A stretch of DNA of 64,000 bases. It comes from Tillandsia leiboldiana. Taxonomy: Eukaryota > Streptophyta > Magnoliopsida > Poales > Bromeliaceae. Made by a program: the position numbers and the translations under genes. The stretch lies in assembly GCA_029204045.2 (NCBI GenBank), contig CM055080.1, positions 4,323,133 to 4,387,132 on the forward strand, read 5' to 3'. Below are positions 12,142 to 23,807 of the stretch, piece after piece. The stretch's first letter is position 1. Each line of letters begins with the position of its first letter. The notes beneath the pieces are model-generated. The model searched no databases and had not been told where the DNA came from. It saw only the letters and a list, made by a program, of their open reading frames with translations.

Positions 12142-15100
12142 TAGTCACATGTGTACAGTAATGCATAGTAATTTTTTTATTTTTCCTTGGCGGATCGGAT
12201 CCGTACCGCGGGGGGCTCCGCCCCCCGCATCCCCCGTCCGATGTCAGTGGTGGGCTTCGGGCTCGGGCCTAGCGGCCCGAGCCCTTCGCTTCCACCACAG
12301 ACATCCACAAAATTTCGAAGTCGCACCGCGAAGCCGTCGGCGAACTTGAATCATAATATCGAAGCGATTCTGATTTTGAGTCACAACTAACAAGTATGTT
12401 AATCAGTGAGTGTAGTAAGCTATATATAGTCAATATTCATAATTTTTATTCTCTATGAGATATAATTATTTCTATTCTCTATGAGATATAGTTATTTCTA
12501 TTTAGAATTTATTTATTATATTGTTATTTCTATTCTCTATGAGATATAGTTGTACCTTATATATTAAAAACAATTATCAGTATGTCAATTGGTAAGTGTA
12601 GTAAGCTATATATAGTCAATATTTATAATTTTTTGACTAAACAGTTCAAAACAATATTATAAGAGCTTATTGGGAACAAAAAAAATAAAAAAAAGTCGTG
12701 CCAGAGCGTGCCACTGGGAGGTCATGCGTATCCATCGGCACGCAAGCGTGCCACGTGTCGGCACGGGGACGTGCCGGTACCGTACCGTGCCAGGCGGCGA
12801 GCGGCACGCCCCCGTGCCACGGCACTTCGAACCTTGGTTCTACTTGATAAAGGGTATAACTTCTGAGACAGATAAATAATACACAAATATGTACTATTGC
12901 ACTGCATACAGTTAACAATATAACTGAAACTTGTGGATAAATTATGTTGAAAATTTTTATCTGTACCATTCACCAATTTTTGGATAGCTCTTTTAGAGGA
13001 AAAAGTGTACAGAAAGCCTTCAACTATTAGTTGTATGGAAATTGGTCTCTGTCCTTTATTATTTTTTATTAAAACTCATAAGAACTAATATTATTCACTT
13101 GGGTTTATCAGAATGTTTACCGAATTTGTCATATAGAATGAGAAAGCTCACTTCCGTTGGTTTTGCAACAAAGATGAGATGGACACAACTGTTAAATAAT
13201 TTTCAAGGGTATTTATTGGCACATTTTTTTTGCTGAAATTTTGGAATAAATGGAACATTAAGCTATAACTAATATTCAAGCTTTTCCTGCAGTTAGGGGT
13301 GTTGGTAATGGTTCATGGAGATGATAAAGGCTTGGTTCTGCCGCCTAGAGTGGCATCTGTTCAAGTTATTGTGATTCCTGTGCCATACAAAGATGCAGAT
13401 GTGACGGCAATCAAAGCAGCCTGTGAGACAACAGTTCAAACATTGTCTAATGCAGGTTTCAGAGCCGAACTAGACACAAGGGAAAACTATTCGCCTGGTT
13501 GGAAGTATTCCCATTGGGAAATGAAAGGTGTCCCATTGAGAATCGAAATCGGCCCAAAGGATTTAGAAAAAAATCAGGTAAGAAATTAGTCTAACAATTA
13601 GTGTGGATATAAATGTCTTATAGCTAACCAGTATGTTTTTTTTTTTTAAACTTGTTTGCACGCTTTTAATTGCCGGTATGTTTTGCACAACAGCATGTGC
13701 ATGCAGCATATACTAAGTTATTTGGTAGTGTGGCAGTTCATGCATGGAAAATCATGCAATTGTTAGCTGAATAGGGTTAATGATATGATTGGTTGCGATT
13801 TCTTCATTAAATATTTGCTTAAAAAAATTACTTTAAAATCTTTGCCTTAGTAACAGTAATTTCATTGGCCATTTATTTCGTCTTAAATTTGTTGTTTAAA
13901 AATTTTAGCTATACTTTTATCGTTACGACTTACAAGTACTTAAATCATACATGAGCTTAGTTTCCCATCATCCATTTGGACTGCTGCTGTGCACCTCAGT
14001 ACATTTTTTTTCCTTTTTTTTTTTTTTTTTTTTTTTTTTTTGAATTGTCTTGGTATCTGATTTGCTGTCATCTGACTGTTAATAAAGCTGCCTAATATAT
14101 AATTTATATTAAGTTGCAGTTGAAATGGTTCTATAGTTGAAGTTGCGTAGTAGTATTAGCTGAAAGAAGTGTCAAAGTATGGCTGCTTCATTAAGTACAT
14201 ATAAGAAGTTTATTGTAAAAATCCTTGGATTTGGTAGTCTTGCTTGATATCTTTGGAAATTCCTTTTTTTTTTGCGAGAGAAAGGTAGCATGCTACCTGC
14301 TTCGTTTATCTTTGAAATAAACTTAGCTCGAAATGTGAAGCAACTAGGCTTCGAACTCGGATCTCGGGTATCAATCACCAAGCCCTTTGCCACTTGCGCT
14401 AGGGACGGTTGATGATATCTTTGGAAATTCCTTGGATTTAGTATTCTGAACAATAGAAACAATATTAGTTCATTTGTTTATGAGCATCTGTGTATACGTG
14501 TGAACTTGAAAATCTTACTTTTCCTTCTTTCTCTTCAGGTTCGCGTTGTCAGGCGTGACAATGGTGCAAAAATTGATGTTCCTATGAATGACTTGGTTGA
14601 GAAGGTAAAGGAACTATTAGGAGGCATCCAAGAGAGCTTGTATAATGCGGCAAAAGAGAAAAGAGATGCGTGCATCAAGGTGGTCCATACGTGGGACGAA
14701 TTCATTGCAGCACTCAATGACAAAAAAATGATCCTGGCTCCTTGGTGTGATGAAGAGGTATAAATCCTGGTTGCCATTGTCTTGCCTTGTCATTTAGAAT
14801 TATAAGAACTTTGTTGCTTGCTTTTGGTTCCGCAAAATTCTCTATTGTTGATTTGTTGTAGTACGGAATGAAGTCAGGTGACATCTGAACCACACTCTTA
14901 TTATTGTCTGCTCCAACAGTGATGTGATAACATCTGTTTTTCTATTGATTTAATAAAATTACCCATACATTACACATGATCAAATCTTCTTCTCTGCCTT
15001 AGATATGAGCACTCTTAGTTGATTGGATCTGTTTGAATGAATTATTGGTCTTGTATTCCAATCCAAACGAATTTGCATGATTTTGTGTTATAATACTTTT

Positions 15101-16233
15101 GTTACAATGGATCAACCAGCTATCCAGTCTAACAACCAGGAATAAGAAAGTGAAAACTATAATAAACTGTAGCAATAGAAGATAGAAAATGAAATGCGTA
15201 ACGGGCTGTGGTTATGGACTGAAAGGAAGAAAAGTATTCTTTCTGGTAATCCCTAATCCGAATTAGCTCTTGGGTTCTTACTGAAGTAACTTTCGTGCCT
15301 ATTTTCCCAATTACAATGTGTTACAGACCTAGCATTGTTTGCTGCTCTTTTACACTCCTGTTCTGGAACAAATACTTTTCATATTGTATTCAGTTGGCCT
15401 AACTTATATCTTGTTGCTTGTAACCTTCTCAATCGGTTGCGTATTTGATTATTAATACCTCCTGTTCACATAATCTTCTAAGCTTTATTTTAATGAGTAG
15501 TGATTGCTTTTTTTCCGATGTAATATTGGTTATTGAATCCGAGGGTTCATTTAATGTCGGCATTTATTTGTTTTATGCTCAAGGATATTTCCCATTTATG
15601 TTGTCCAGGAAGTTGAGAAAGATGTGAAAGCGCGAACGAAAGGAGAACTCGGAGCTGCTAAGACATTGTGTACCCCATTTGACCAGCCAAGACTTCCGGA
15701 AGGTATTGTCTGGAATCTCATTCTTTTTTGTTCCCTGCAGAATGCTCCGTATTTGATCATCGATGTCTTAAAATAAAACCCATCAACAAATCTTTTACAA
15801 AAAAGTTCTAGTCTGATAGATGTGAACAACAACATTGAAACGAGTTTGTGTATCACAAGTTTTGGAAACCTATTCCTAATTCCAAAAACAATGGTATAAA
15901 ATAGAATATTGTTCGACTCTATAAGAAGTGAGTGTTCAGTAAATTAAATTCTGATTTTAAGGCCTTTGTTTAGGATGCAGCGCATGAGATGCAGGGATAG
16001 GCTAAGTTTCAGGCAGTAATTTCTCTGGAATGAAAATACGATAGCTGCTAATAATTCATTATGGTTATTTACTCTAGTTCTATGAACATGGCCTTTCTCG
16101 CCCGCGATATAATTTCTTTTCTGCATAAGAATACTCTGATTATTATAGGTATTCTTCAATTGATGTAGGTACTCTCTGCTTTGCGTCGGGAAAGCCTGCA
16201 AAGAAGTGGACCTATTGGGGCCGCAGCTACTAA
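8417..16233 (+). CDS. Prolyl-tRNA synthetase, cytosolic type (12 coding exons)
   Basis: Charges tRNA-Pro with proline in the cytosol. Exons: 8417-8447, 8536-8618, 8726-8818, 9442-9558, 10220-10407, 10939-11005, 11404-11526, 11623-11775, 13293-13577, 14539-14757, 15609-15702, 16169-16233. All junctions are GT-AG and in phase, giving 505 residues. Visible class II synthetase marks are ILRPW (56-60, motif 1 region), RPTSET (127-132), RWEFSHP (160-166, motif 2), the motif 3 arginine in STRT (282-285) and GDDKGLVLPP (294-303). These are followed by the anticodon-binding domain and the C-terminal domain of the eukaryote/archaeal type, ending WGRSY. The short Lys-rich N-terminus shows no organelle-targeting character, so I call it cytosolic. 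The start is the first ATG after the leader acceptor at 8398. No stop or frameshift is seen, so the gene looks functional despite insertions in introns 8 and 9. Confidence 0.95.
11854..12836. mobile_element. hAT-type non-autonomous element in intron 8 of prolyl-tRNA synthetase
   Basis: The 983-bp insertion has imperfect terminal inverted repeats: left CAAGGAATCAAGTGCCG, and right (reverse complement) CAAGGTTCGAAGTGCCG, 13 of 17 matching. It is flanked by the perfect 8-bp duplication GTTCTACT (11846-11853, 12837-12844). An 8-bp TSD is the hAT signature. Both ends are packed with GTGCC/GGCAC motifs in both orientations and other GC-rich hairpins, for example around 11915-11975 and 12208-12235. 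No transposase is encoded. Confidence 0.8.
12386..12640. repeat. Internal tandem duplication within the hAT-type element
   Basis: A segment containing TGTAGTAAGCTATATATAG recurs with a period of about 186 bp (12411 and 12597). Between the copies, a shorter TTCTCTATGAGATATA unit occurs three times (about 12449, 12475 and 12533). Confidence 0.65.
14266..14412 (-). mobile_element. tRNA-derived SINE in intron 9 of prolyl-tRNA synthetase
   Basis: On the minus strand the element begins with RNA polymerase III-like boxes: A box TAGCGCAAGTGG (plus-strand 14390-14401) and a B box around GAGTTCGAAGCC (14346-14360). It ends in a hairpin GGTAGCATGCTACC (14284-14297) and an A-tail, seen as T-run at 14266. 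A perfect 21-bp target-site duplication flanks it (14245-14265 and 14413-14433). The long TSD and A-tail show L1-type target-primed insertion. The element encodes nothing. Confidence 0.9.
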
Positions 16234-17161
16234 TCCTTCGCTAGTCGCAACCTTGACTCGGTTAAATTATGCTGCGCGCATTCGTATCAATTGAATGGCA
16301 ACATTGTCCATGGACATAATATTTTTGAAAAGTGGAAAGTAGCACAGGTTTATAGTCACTCGGTGTCGAAGAATGTTCTTAAGATATTACTTTTCTTTCT
16401 ATAATTCTGGATGATTTTTGATTTGGGCGGGATTAGCATCTCAACTTGTTCAATTGTAAAACTTGCTTGGATTTTGTGAGAAGGGATCACCTCTAATTAA
16501 TATACTAGTAAAGTTATGAGGTTTGTGAGTGATGTGATTGGCTGGTTTTAGTTCACTGATGGTTTCATTTCACAAACTATGTTTAAGAGTTTCTGATGCT
16601 TCTTTTTAAATACTGAAGTGTACTACTCTCTTTAGTTTTTCCATTATATTATTTGTCATCTTTGGCCCTTTTATTGTGGGCTAAAAGGATGTATATATAT
16701 ATATATATATAGACCTCATCATTATTTCTCCTCTTAAGCTAAATTGTTAGGCAAAAATTCTAGTAACTTTGGTGTAATATTAAAAGATACTAAAAATTGA
16801 TATTAAAGAAAAGGCCTTAGAATTATTAAAAGATTGTTTTTTGTTTTTAATTAATTTTGTTTTATTTTTTGTATTTTAAGAAGCCCATAGCTAAAGCTTG
16901 ATTTTTTTATTTTTATTTTTATTTTTATTTTTATTTTTAATGTGTACACAGAGAATTAGTATAGCTTTAATTTAATGCTCAACTTGGAGCCTTATCATCA
17001 TTTGTTGATAGTTGATACACAAACGTCTCACAATTTGTGGCCCCATTGACTTGTACAAAATAATGGCTATCACGTCATTGTACTAAACATTTTCATTAGA
17101 AATAATCATCTTATTAATGAATGCTTTGGAGGTAACGATGAGGTCATCATTAGTAGGCATT

Positions 17162-17232
<71 letters not shown>

Positions 17233-17250
17233 TAGCATTATGTTTATCAA
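16234..17250. other. 3' flank of prolyl-tRNA synthetase and simple repeats
   Basis: The 3'UTR should lie in the first few hundred bases, but no AATAAA-type signal could be chosen. Simple repeats follow: (TA)n near 16691-16711, ATTTTT repeats near 16905-16940, and a T-run of about 65 bases at 17165-17229. Confidence 0.4.
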
Positions 17251-17259
17251 ATATAAATA

Positions 17260-17634
17260 GGGTAAAGTACAGAAATTTTTTTTTGTAAAAATTTATTTTT
17301 ATTTATTTTTTTTGACTTTTAGAAATCTATATTTTACCTCCTTAAAATTTCATATTATAATTCTAAGAGACTTCGGCATTAATTAAGAGGGTGAAATTAA
17401 CAAATTATCCTTACTTATTTTATAAGAAAAAAATTAATTTTTAATATATATTTATCATTTAAAAAATATTATCGATATAAATTATAAAAAATATATGAAA
17501 TAGTGATGAAACTCTGACAGAGAGAGCCTAATTCCATCAATTTGAATTTTTCGAAAGAATAAAATATAAATTTTTGAAAATCAGAAAAAAAAAAAAAAAC
17601 GAATATTTATAAAGAGAGTTTCTCTAATTTAGCC
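17260..17634. mobile_element. MITE with long terminal inverted repeats, copy 2 (Mutator-type)
   Basis: The 375-bp element is homologous and co-oriented with 4922-5283. Its ends, GGGTAAAG... and ...CTAATTTAGCC, are imperfect inverted repeats. The 9-bp duplication ATATAAATA (17251-17259, 17635-17643) is perfect, which fixes the boundaries. Confidence 0.8.
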
Positions 17635-17724
17635 ATATAAATATGGTTATTATTTGTCCTTGGGTGTCCCAATACTAAATTTAGTTTTATGAAATGTGGT
17701 CTAGTTTGATAATATGACGGCTAA

Positions 17725-17725
17725 A

Positions 17726-17788
<63 letters not shown>
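17725..17788. repeat. (TTA)n microsatellite
   Basis: Uninterrupted TTA/ATT trinucleotide run of about 21 units. Confidence 0.9.
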
Positions 17789-19109
17789 TTATATTTTATA
17801 TTTTAGAAGGTTCAAAAATTTTAAAGTATTTCTATTTTTTTTTATGTCATAAAATTATGGTGACGGTTGCTACTGGAAAAAAAAAAAAAAAACCCTGCTT
17901 TTAAATTTTTTGAATATTTTAGGCTGCGTTTGTTTTTGGAATTTGGGGGTATATATGCAAATAATACTACTTATTCTGCCAAACACTATCCTTTTTAGCC
18001 AACAAAAATTATCCCGGTCAAACCGGGTAATTCCCATTATTTAGAGAATAACCCGTTTAATTAATCCCCTCAAACCATTGGAATTAGGCTATCCCGAGGG
18101 TAAACCAAAATTTATATCTTCCCACTTTTCCTTTCTCACTGCCCAAAGCTTCCTCGGTAATCCCGCCCGTCTACCCTCGCCCCTTCTCTGAGACGCCATC
18201 GTCTTCCTCCTCCAACCCTCTTTACTCCTCTTTACCAGATCTGGCTTCATCTCTCCAACCCTATTTACTCTTCTCCCTCCAATCCTCTTTACTCCTCTCT
18301 CCGAGCTCGCCGATATTTTCTCTTTCATATTAACTCCATTGTTTACCAAGGAGTGTCCATCTACCGCTGCTGATAGAGGAGTTGCTTCGAGATGACATTA
18401 GCGATGTTGAGCGAGTGCACAGAGGCAATCTTTTTCGCTGATAGAGGAGTTGCTTCGACTTGTCATCTCGCGTACAGCTATTACTTCTTCTTCTGACCCT
18501 CGGAATAGGAGGGATTTCAACCTACTGTTTGCAACCCCCAACTTTATTGCTCTAGTTGGAGTTCATGCTACCTCTCCCAACCATCAATAGAGGGCACATT
18601 CTCGGTTCTCTGCAAAGATTTGTCATGAATTGAGTCGATCTATCTCGGCAAAAAGATTGTCCCTGAGATCTTGCATTACTATCGACTTGTCAACTCGCCA
18701 CATTACTTAGTCTTATCCACTACTTTCTAACAGAGGTAAGGCTTCTTACATCTCTTTAAATTGGCTTATGTGCGATACTTCCAAACCCTCTTTCTGCAAA
18801 TAGTTGGCGCAGAAGATCCATTTATCCTTATTACTTTACGCCGATCTCTATAGTGCATACTGTCCGTGCACTATTTGAACTTTCAGAAGGTGAGCCTTTC
18901 TATTATAAGCTTTGTTTATTTTGTTGCCTGCACAGAAGTTCAACAAATTGGTTGCATTTTGAAAGTTTCATGCATTTAGAGCCATGTATGTGTTTAGAAC
19001 ACGAAATTACATAAAGAGTAGAGCATGGAAAAGGATATGCTGCCATCAATTCAGTTTCATGTTGCCTTATATCTGTTTAGTTGTTGGTTGCCTTGAATCA
19101 GAAAATGTA

Positions 19110-19712
19110 GGCGATGATGCACGGGTAAGAGAGTAAATTTTCAAGGTTGGGTGGCAAACTGAACTTACATTTGCAGCCACCTTGAATTGTATTTAACCTT
19201 TTATCCCTGAGCCTTGCAAGTGTATAATATCCGGATGCCTTTAAGCGATGATGCATGCATATGAGATAATGTAGGCGATGATGCACGGGTAAGAGAGTAA
19301 ATTTTCAAGGTTGGGTGGCAAACTGAACTTACATTTGCAGCCACCTTGAATTGTATTTAACCTTTTATCCCTGAGCCTTGCAAGTGTATAATATCCGGAT
19401 GCCTTTAAGTGATGATGCATGCATATGAGACAATCTAGGCGATGATGCACGGGTAAGAGAGTAAATTTTCTAGGTTGGGTGGCAAACTCTACTTACATTT
19501 GCAGCCACCTTGATTTGTATTTAACCTTTTATCCCTGAGCCTTGCAAGTGTATAATTTTCGGATGCCTTTAAGCGATGATGCATGCATATGAGACAATTT
19601 AGGCGATGATGCATGGATAAGAGAGTAAAATTTCAAGGTTGGGTGGCAATCTATTATTAGCATTGCAGCCACCTTGAAATCCTATGCAACCTCTTATCCC
19701 TGAGCCAACTTT
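19110..19712. repeat. 164-bp tandem repeat array upstream of the Harbinger ORF1
   Basis: Units begin at 19110, 19274, 19438 and 19602, an exact 164-bp spacing. The last unit is incomplete. Each starts GGCGATGATGCA and holds an imperfect inverted pair, GGTTGGGTGGCAA and TTGCAGCCACCTTGAA, then TTATCCCTGAGCC. Later units have a few substitutions. Confidence 0.9.
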
Positions 19713-19782
19713 ACATACTATAATCTTTACTTGCAACATGGCCACTTAATAATATCTTACTTGTATATGTTGGCACCTTCAA

Positions 19783-21036
19783 ATGGCCCATCAAAGCAAA
19801 CCGGCCAATCGGTTTGTTAGAAAATATCATAATGTCATTGACATTACATCAACTGATAGCCAAAGTATTGAAAGCTATGGTCAAGAATCGTCCAAAAGCA
19901 GAGTACGATCTGGAAACTGGACAGATGTAATGGATTCGGCAATGCTTAACTTGATGACGGAGGAACAAGTGCTTGGAAATTTTGTGAATGGGAGTTTCAC
20001 TCCGCTTGCTTGGAACAGAATCATTACTGACTTCAATACACGTACAAAATTGAACTTCCTCAAAAGCCATCTTCAAAATCGATTGAAGGTGTTGAAGCGA
20101 CAGTTTGTAATGTACCAAACGTTGGCTAACAAGAGTGGTTGGGGGTGGGATTATGATCGTAACATTCCAACCGCCGGCGATTCGAGTGATTGGGAAGCGG
20201 TGATAGCGGTATGTTATATTCGCCATTTTCTCTTTTAATATACTACTATGTCAGTCAAAGACCTAATCAAAATGTTTTCTTCGCAGGAAAATCCATCATA
20301 TGCACGGTGTAGGGACAAACCATTTCATGCTTATAAAGATATTGAATTCCTCTCCGGAAAGACCACTGCCACGGGTAGACATGGTTTCACAACAGTGATG
20401 CAAGGTGAGGATGTGCATAGCACATCCTCCTCTTCGCCTACTACAACCGCTAATTTACAACAAATCAAGCAATCCATGGCTGGCAAGTCAGGCGTCGGGC
20501 AATCAAATGTTGCTCCATATGTTCCCGTGCCTATGTCGCCATTGCATGATTGTGTCAATGACGCAACTTCTTGTTCCCCTACTACAACACCTGCGAAGAG
20601 CAAAAATCCAAATGCTAGCAATGCTTCAGGCCATACTTCATCTGCCAAGAGACGTCGAGCATCACCTCCCTCACGCAAAACAACTCCGACTTCAAACCGC
20701 AAGGGACGAAGTGAGTCGAATGCTGATGCAATCCAAGAGCTGGTGGAACTAGGGAAAAAAAGATTGAACATTGCTGAGAAGATGTTGCAGCGTGAGGTTG
20801 ATGCGCGTCCAAAGGTTCACTCCATAGAGGAGTGTATGGTCAGATTATATGACCTCCCAAATTTGTCTCTTGAAGCAATCCTATCCGCATGCGAAGCTTT
20901 GAAGGACGAGCGCAACAGATCGATCTTTATGACTTTGAGTGGTGATATTCTATACATGTGGATTGACCGACAAATGGTGACGCAAAGGATGTTCACTGGA
21001 CCAAGGCCCGATGGACCCTCATTCCCTCCTATCTAA
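19783..21036 (+). CDS. Harbinger ORF1: SANT/Myb-like DNA-binding protein
   Basis: In PIF/Harbinger elements this protein binds the transposon ends and brings the nuclease to them in the nucleus. Two exons, 19783-20208 and 20287-21036 (GT-AG, phase 0), give 391 residues. The N-terminal part, roughly residues 43-140, has the trihelix/Myb_DNA-bind_3 pattern: SGNWTDVMDSAML, FTPLAWNRII, LKSHLQNRLKVLKRQF and GWGWDYDRN. The middle is Ser/Thr/Pro-rich with a basic patch (AKRRRASPPSRK). The C-terminus has the conserved block MVRLYDLPNLSLEAILSACE. Host genes of this family exist, but its place inside the element with a DDE nuclease makes it the transposon protein. No disabling change is seen. Confidence 0.85.
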
Positions 21037-21426
21037 TTAAGTCTATTTCAGCTCTACAATCAGGTTTTGTTGGTGTTGCATACAAACTTTATCCTATTTT
21101 GTCTTTTTGGTATGGTTAGCAACGCCTTACTATATATCCCGTGCTATGTTTTGTGTTGTACTTGATGTACTTAACCGTTGGCTATTTGCAAACATACATG
21201 TCTTGCAAATTCAGCCAACTGCATCTTGATAACTTCATCATATATTAATGCTAGTTACATTAGGCTTGTTTTCTTTAAAAAAGAAATATGTGGTGCTTTA
21301 GAAAGGTAATTACTATTCTGAAATTCTCAAATACTCCATTCTCATATTGGGTTGTGTTGGTGGGGTCGGGTGGTGGGGCGGTTTGTGTGAGTGCTGGATG
21401 GAGCTGCATCGCACAAAATATGATGG

Positions 21427-22272
21427 TCTTGATAATAGAGGGAAAATGGGATGTGATCTTCATTGTTGTGTGATGCATGCTCCCCCCTGAGTGCGCTGCT
21501 GGGTCTAAAAGACAATAAGCCAACATAACTTTATTTATTTGAAAGTTGTTGTCTTTTGGGCCTTCTTGTATTGATTCAAGGTTTATTCTTTTCACTACTT
21601 ATTGTCTTGCATATTTGCTGTCTTTGAGACTTGCTTTAAAGTTGATTTACTTGCATTAATTACCTTGCAAAATTCTGGAAGCATAATGTATTTTTGCCTT
21701 TGCTCGAAGGACCTTCTATTCCAAATTGGGTGAGACTTAATAATTTTGCTATGATGCTTACCTCCTCTGCAGTATCTGCTATGATGATTAATAAAATTCT
21801 TGCAACTACACCCTCAATGCCCATCTATACATACTTTGCTACTTTGCTCCTTTGGTCTTGATAATAGAGGGAAAATGGGGTGTGATCTTCAATGTTGTGT
21901 CATGCATGCTCCCCCCTGAGTGCTCTGCTGGGTCTAAAAGACAATCGGCCAACATAACTTTATTTATTTGAAAGTTGTTGTTTTCTGGGCCTTCTTGTAT
22001 TGATTCAAGGTTTATTCTTTTCACTACTTATTGTCTTGCATATTTGCTGTCTTTGAGACTTGCTTTGAAGTTGATTTACTTGCATTAATTACCTTGCAAA
22101 ATTCTGGAAGCATAATGTATTTTTGCCTTTGCTCGAAGGACCCTCTATTCCAAATTGGGTGATACTTAATAATTTTGCTATGATGCTTACCTCCTCTGCA
22201 GTATCTGCTATGATGATTAATAAAATTCTTGCAACTACACCCTCAATGCCCATCTGTACATACTTTGCTCCT
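21427..22272. repeat. 429-bp direct tandem duplication in the Harbinger spacer
   Basis: The segment starting TCTTGATAATAGAGGG at 21427 recurs at 21856 with only scattered substitutions through to about 22272. It lies between ORF1 and ORF2. Confidence 0.85.
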
Positions 22273-22608
22273 TTCTGCTTCAATTAGCTATGAGTGGATG
22301 CAGTTTATTATTCGTGTGGAATTTATGGCAGCATATAGACTTGCAATGCAGTTATTTAACACCATCCAATATTTTTTTTAACCTGGCACTATATCAGACC
22401 TTTTCCCTTTGCTCTGATGCTTAAAATGGTTGCAAATCCTCCTTGCCATATGTGTTTGAGAATGTGGAGTTGAACATGAGAATTATGGTACTAATTGAAC
22501 ATGTACTTACTTCAAAGGTCAGACATCTATTACATTTTCTCTGAACTCCTCAAAGGAATATGTTTGGCTGCTAGCGAATTGGGTGTTACATCACTTTTGT
22601 GCAGGTTT

Positions 22609-22709
22609 AGGCTATGATGCTTAAAAGGGTTGCAAATGCTAATGGTAGGGAGGCAGTAGATAAACTACTGCAGCCACCATTGCAGCATTAACTCTTTTAA
22701 TCCTGAGCC
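22609..22709. repeat. 101-bp hairpin repeat, copy 1 (Harbinger spacer)
   Basis: Starts AGGCTATGATGC and ends TCCTGAGCC. Left and right halves are imperfect inverted repeats (TTAAAAGGGTT against AACTCTTTTAA, GGGAGGCAGT against ACTGCAGCCACC). It is related in plan to the 164-bp units at 19.1-19.7 kb. Confidence 0.75.
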
Positions 22710-22954
22710 AACATATTACATCCACCATTTCTTCTTTATATCAAGTACTTATTAATTTGGTAGTGTGGCATAATTGTATGGAATTGATGGCAGTATAAAA
22801 GCTGTGATGGGTTACTTGGGTGTTAATTGCTGTGATGTGGCTTTATTGCATTCATGGATTAAGAGACCTATGCTTGCAGCATTTCCAAGTTTGTGAGTCT
22901 TAGCCAGTCACTTTTATTTTGCTAAACCATTGCAGTTTGCCTCAAGTGAGGTTT

Positions 22955-23055
22955 AGGCTATGATGCTTAAAAGGGTTGCAAATGTTAATGGTAGGGAGGC
23001 AGTGGATCAACTACTGCAGCCACCATTTCAACATTAACTCTTTTAATCCTGAGCC
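22955..23055. repeat. 101-bp hairpin repeat, copy 2 (Harbinger spacer)
   Basis: Same start, end and inverted halves as the copy at 22609-22709, with a few substitutions. Confidence 0.75.
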
Positions 23056-23452
23056 AACATATTACATCCACCATTTCTTCTTTATATGAAGTATTTACAA
23101 ATTTACAATGTGGCATAAATCAAAGGAAATGATGGCAGTATACTCTGTTTCTCTTGAACTTCTTCTTTTTCTGCACACATATTCACATGTGTTATGTGGT
23201 TGAAAATACACCCCCTATGACCAGTTATATACAGTTTGTATCTTTCTTTCTTCAAGTATCTGTAAATGGATGTACTTTAGGCATTCTTGTGAAATTGATG
23301 GCAGCATATACACTTGCTATGAAGTTATTTTTACTGCATCCAATATCTTGCACTATATCCTACATTTTGCAAGTGCTCGAAGGACCTTCTATTGCATATT
23401 GGTTATGATGTTGACTTCAATGCTATGATGCAGTTTGCCTCCTGTCCATGAT

Positions 23453-23554
23453 AGGCTATGATGCTTAAAAGGGTTGCAAATGTTTATGGTAGGGAGGTAG
23501 TGGATCAACTACTGCAGCCACCATTTCCAAATTTAACTCTTTTAATCCTGAGCC
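23453..23554. repeat. 101-bp hairpin repeat, copy 3 (Harbinger spacer)
   Basis: Third copy of the unit, about 250 bp before the nuclease reading frame, again with AGGCTATGATGC at the start and TCCTGAGCC at the end. Confidence 0.75.
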
Positions 23555-23807
23555 AACATATATAAAATCCACTATTTCTTCTCTTTATCATGTATTTACA
23601 AAGGCTTACTGCTAGCTCTGATGAGTTTGAATTGCATTCATTACAAAAGCTTTCTGCTGGCAGTATTTCCTAGTTTCTTAACTTGATCCATTTACTTCTC
23701 TTTTCCTAGTTGAAATTTCCTTATCTGTGAATTGCACTTTTGATATTTTCATTGTATATGCAGTTATGAGTGGTTTAATCTATCAGCATGTATTTTCATC
23801 TCAAAGT

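Noticed and set aside
20331..20771. Minus-strand 146-codon frame inside Harbinger ORF1
   Set aside because: It is a shadow of the sense coding exon with no recognisable domain.
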